From the NCBI GenBank assembly GCA_963205075.1, contig CAUJIU010000054.1:1-64000 (forward strand): DNA of 64,000 nucleotides. Direction: 5' to 3'. Below are positions 61,950 to 64,000 of this stretch, piece by piece. Position 1 is the first letter of the stretch. Every line of letters starts with the position of its first letter. The position numbers were made by a program, and so were the translations under genes. Below the pieces are notes generated by a model that saw only the letters and a program-made list of their open reading frames with translations, was not told the DNA's origin and made no database searches. The stretch is from Pseudomonadota bacterium. Lineage in GTDB: Bacteria; Pseudomonadota; Alphaproteobacteria; Rhodobacterales; Rhodobacteraceae.

Positions 61950-63379
61950 AGCCTGTTTTCGTCTTCTGTCGGCAGGTCGGCGACCGGCGCGGCAGTATCC
62001 GGAGAACCCACGATCAGCGGCAGCATTTCCGTGCCGGCAGGCATCGCCGTCTCGGTCTGGGCGGCGCGCTTCCAGGCCAGGGTATCGAACGATCCGCAAT
62101 TGGCGCAGACCGGGGCCCAGCCCTGATGGATGGAGTGGCAGTTCTCGCAGAGCCATTGCGGCCCGCGCGAGGCCGTCAGCGCCTTGGTCAGCCAGCCGCG
62201 CACCACCGCGTCATCGGCGCCCTGCCCGCGTTCGATGGCGGCCATGATGGTCAGGCTGCGGGCGGTCGGGTCGGTCTCGATCAGGTCGCCCAGCGCGCGC
62301 CTGGCTTCCGGAAAATCCTCGGCGGCGATGTTCAGTTCGGCCAGCAACATGCGGGTTTCGGGATCATCGGGGTTGATCTTGGTCAGGGTGCGGAACCGCT
62401 TGAGCCGCGCCTTCGGGGTCTCGTCGGGGGCGATCTCGGCATAGGCGGCGGCCAGGTCCGGATGCGGCTGGGCGGCCCAGGCCTTGGTCAGCACCCGCCC
62501 GGCATAGCGGGTATTGCCATCGACGATGTAGCTGCGCGCCGCCATCACCGCGGCGGGGATCAGGTCCGGCGAAAGCCGGTTGGCCTCGATCGCCGCCTCG
62601 CGCGCCTGAATGGACGAGCCGTCATCGATGACCGCCCTGGCCTCTGACAGCGCCAGCACCGCATCGCGGCGGCGGTGCACGTCGCGCGGCAACAGCCCGG
62701 CCTTGAGCTTGGCGCCCAGCGTCTGGCGCGCGCCGGCCCAATCGGCGTTTCCGGCCTGCAGGCGCAACAGCACATCCTGGGTTTCCTCATGCCGTGGCTT
62801 GAGCGCCAGCGCCTTTTCGGCCAGCTTCATCGCCGTCTCGGTATCTCCTTCGGACAGCTTCTGCTTCATGATGCCGCGGATACCGACAAAGCGAGTGCGG
62901 TCATCGATCAGCAGCCGCTTGTAGGTCGCTTCGGCCGTCTTGGTGTCGCCTGCCATCTCTGCCGCCTGCGCGGTCAGGATCGTGGTCAGCTCGGGCTTTT
63001 CCAGGTAGCGCTCGGCCTTGGCGGCCTTGGCCAGCGCCAGTTGCCCCTCGCCCGAGGCCAGCGCCATCATGCCCTCGGCCAGCGCCTCGAAGCCACGGCG
63101 TTCGCGGTTGCGGGTGAAATAGCGCGAAATCGCGGTCTCGTCGCCGTTGAGAAAGCGGAAAACCGCCACCAGCAGCCCGATCAGCCGCAGCCCCAGCCAG
63201 ACAAGGCCAACGATGACGATGAAGCCCAGCGCCAGTTCCAGTGCGGTCAGGGTAAACTCGATGCCGGCCACGGTAATGACCGCACCCCCCGAGACATTCA
63301 TCAACTCGCCCGCCCCATAGGTCAGGCCAGTGACGGCAAGGATGAAGAGCAGGATTTTGACTAGGGACCAGATCATCAT
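61946..63379 (-). CDS. hemY: HemY-type inner-membrane TPR protein with C-terminal zinc ribbon
   Basis: 477 residues. Two N-terminal membrane helices ([20 protein letters not shown] and [25 protein letters not shown]), the HemY_N signature ([40 protein letters not shown]), then TPR-like repeats to about residue 400. It ends with a zinc-ribbon-like [21 protein letters not shown]. Probably a scaffold for heme synthesis enzymes; it is not protoporphyrinogen oxidase. It follows the mitofilin-like gene (5 nt), as in the usual hemC-hemD-mitofilin-hemY order. Confidence 0.9.
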   Translation of the reverse strand: MMIWSLVKILLFILAVTGLTYGAGELMNVSGGAVITVAGIEFTLTALELALGFIVIVGLVWLGLRLIGLLVAVFRFLNGDETAISRYFTRNRERRGFEALAEGMMALASGEGQLALAKAAKAERYLEKPELTTILTAQAAEMAGDTKTAEATYKRLLIDDRTRFVGIRGIMKQKLSEGDTETAMKLAEKALALKPRHEETQDVLLRLQAGNADWAGARQTLGAKLKAGLLPRDVHRRRDAVLALSEARAVIDDGSSIQAREAAIEANRLSPDLIPAAVMAARSYIVDGNTRYAGRVLTKAWAAQPHPDLAAAYAEIAPDETPKARLKRFRTLTKINPDDPETRMLLAELNIAAEDFPEARRALGDLIETDPTARSLTIMAAIERGQGADDAVVRGWLTKALTASRGPQWLCENCHSIHQGWAPVCANCGSFDTLAWKRAAQTETAMPAGTEMLPLIVGSPDTAAPVADLPTEDENRL

Positions 63380-63384
63380 GCGCC

Positions 63385-64000
63385 TCAGAATGCGTTCAGG
63401 GATTGGGCAAGGGAATCGGTCGCGACAATTGCCGCGCGGCGCGCTGTGGCGGCCGCGATCCAGCCCGACATTTCGGCGCGGGCCACCTCCGGCAAGGCAT
63501 CAAGCTCGGCCAGCGCATCGGCAAGCCGGTTGTCGGCCAGCGCCGCCTGCGCGCGTGACAGGACGGCGTCGGGGTCAGAGCCTTCATGCGGCACCACCGA
63601 GCGCACATCGAACTGGTTGCGCAGATAGGCCAGCACACCGCTGGCAGCCTCGCCGGCCACGCCTTCGCGGCGCGCGGCGGCCAGTGCGTTGCGCGCGGCC
63701 TGCGGGAAATCGGTCTGGAGCTGGTTGATCGTCGCCACGCCATCGGCCGCGACCAGGGCCAGGTCAGGCCCGATCTCGACCCCTGCCGCCGACAGGTCGG
63801 CCAGCGGCGCCTCAAAGCCACCCCCCGCATCCAGCGCAACGCGCAGCTTGCTGACAGCGGCGCTCAGGGCGGCGTTGCGGGCGGCATCGGCGCTGCTCTG
63901 CTCGATCTGGCGGGCCTGCTCCTGGGTCTGACTAAGCTGCTGCGCGGTGGCGTCGGCCATGTCCTGCAGGCGCGAGCCCTGGCCCACGATCTCGCTGCGC
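63385..64000 (-). CDS. Mitofilin/COG4223-like inner-membrane protein, 3' part (truncated by window)
   Basis: 205 codons are visible up to the right edge; the 5' end lies outside. Visible: a coiled-coil stretch (ATAQQLSQTQEQARQIEQSSADAARNAALS), then a helical C-terminal domain (AARNALAAARREGVAGEAASGVLAYLRNQFDVRSV, and ALAELDALPEVARAEMSGWIAAATAR), typical of the COG4223/mitofilin-like proteins placed before hemY in alphaproteobacteria. Probably anchored by an N-terminal helix outside the window. Stop 5 nt before hemY. Confidence 0.8.
   Translation of the reverse strand, partial: RSEIVGQGSRLQDMADATAQQLSQTQEQARQIEQSSADAARNAALSAAVSKLRVALDAGGGFEAPLADLSAAGVEIGPDLALVAADGVATINQLQTDFPQAARNALAAARREGVAGEAASGVLAYLRNQFDVRSVVPHEGSDPDAVLSRAQAALADNRLADALAELDALPEVARAEMSGWIAAATARRAAIVATDSLAQSLNAF

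Overview
The window is a gene-dense, high-GC alphaproteobacterial chromosome segment, most likely Rhodobacterales (Roseobacter/Rhodobacter type). Pointers are a flagellar locus with FlaF, FlbT and DUF1217 beside the flagellin, a split rod protein and transglycosylase, CtrA-like boxes at flagellar promoters, the dnaA-dnaN-recF-gyrB block, and proteins of typical Rhodobacterales form. No rRNA, tRNA, insertion sequence, prophage or CRISPR array was seen.

Left third (1-25.2 kb), housekeeping: a queuosine-precursor transporter (partial); a short leader transcript with an 18-codon ORF and an exceptionally long match to the 16S anti-Shine-Dalgarno tail; arfB (ribosome rescue); a cation-efflux pump with its divergent MerR regulator; NAD salvage (pncB, pncA) around EF-P and its lysine ligase (epmA, efp); an Hsp70-like protein; trhO; an AbrB-type membrane protein; a lytic transglycosylase lipoprotein; glpD with its DeoR-type regulator; then, all on the minus strand, rpsT, dnaA, dnaN, recF, three accessory genes and gyrB; an enoyl-CoA hydratase, mutM, and ubiE-ubiB.

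Middle (25.2-56.1 kb), a compact flagellar locus: flgD-fliK; flgJ-like rod protein and FlgN-like chaperone; flagellin, flaF, flbT, DUF1217; fliI divergent from flgB-flgC-fliE-fliQ-flgF-flgG-flgA-flgH-fliL; a minus-strand run fliL2, membrane/coiled-coil protein, motE, motA, large periplasmic protein, SLT transglycosylase, flhA, fliR, flhB, FliJ-like; fliF-fliH-fliN-fliP; and motB, flgE, flgK, flgL, flgI. Genes inside each run usually overlap by 1-4 bases (ATGA or TGATG), so they are probably co-translated. Transcription appears to start from a few gaps, several carrying TTAA-N7-TTAA-like (CtrA-type) boxes. FliG and FliM are absent even from the slots where related clusters carry them.

Right end (56.1-64 kb): a three-gene cassette (FkbM methyltransferase, DUF6165-like protein, TPR-glycosyltransferase of the FlmG type) that could decorate flagellin; a ThuA plus Gfo/Idh/MocA pair behind a LacI-like operator; a UDP-sugar dehydrogenase; and hemY plus a truncated mitofilin-like gene, the usual tail of a heme-synthesis operon.

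The most unusual signals are the anti-SD-complementary leader at 452-627, the roughly 14-bp degenerate repeat with a 13-bp perfect inverted repeat between fliP and flgI, and an in-frame 12-bp duplication in recF. All calls rest on reading the sequence and on remembered family features; no database search was run.
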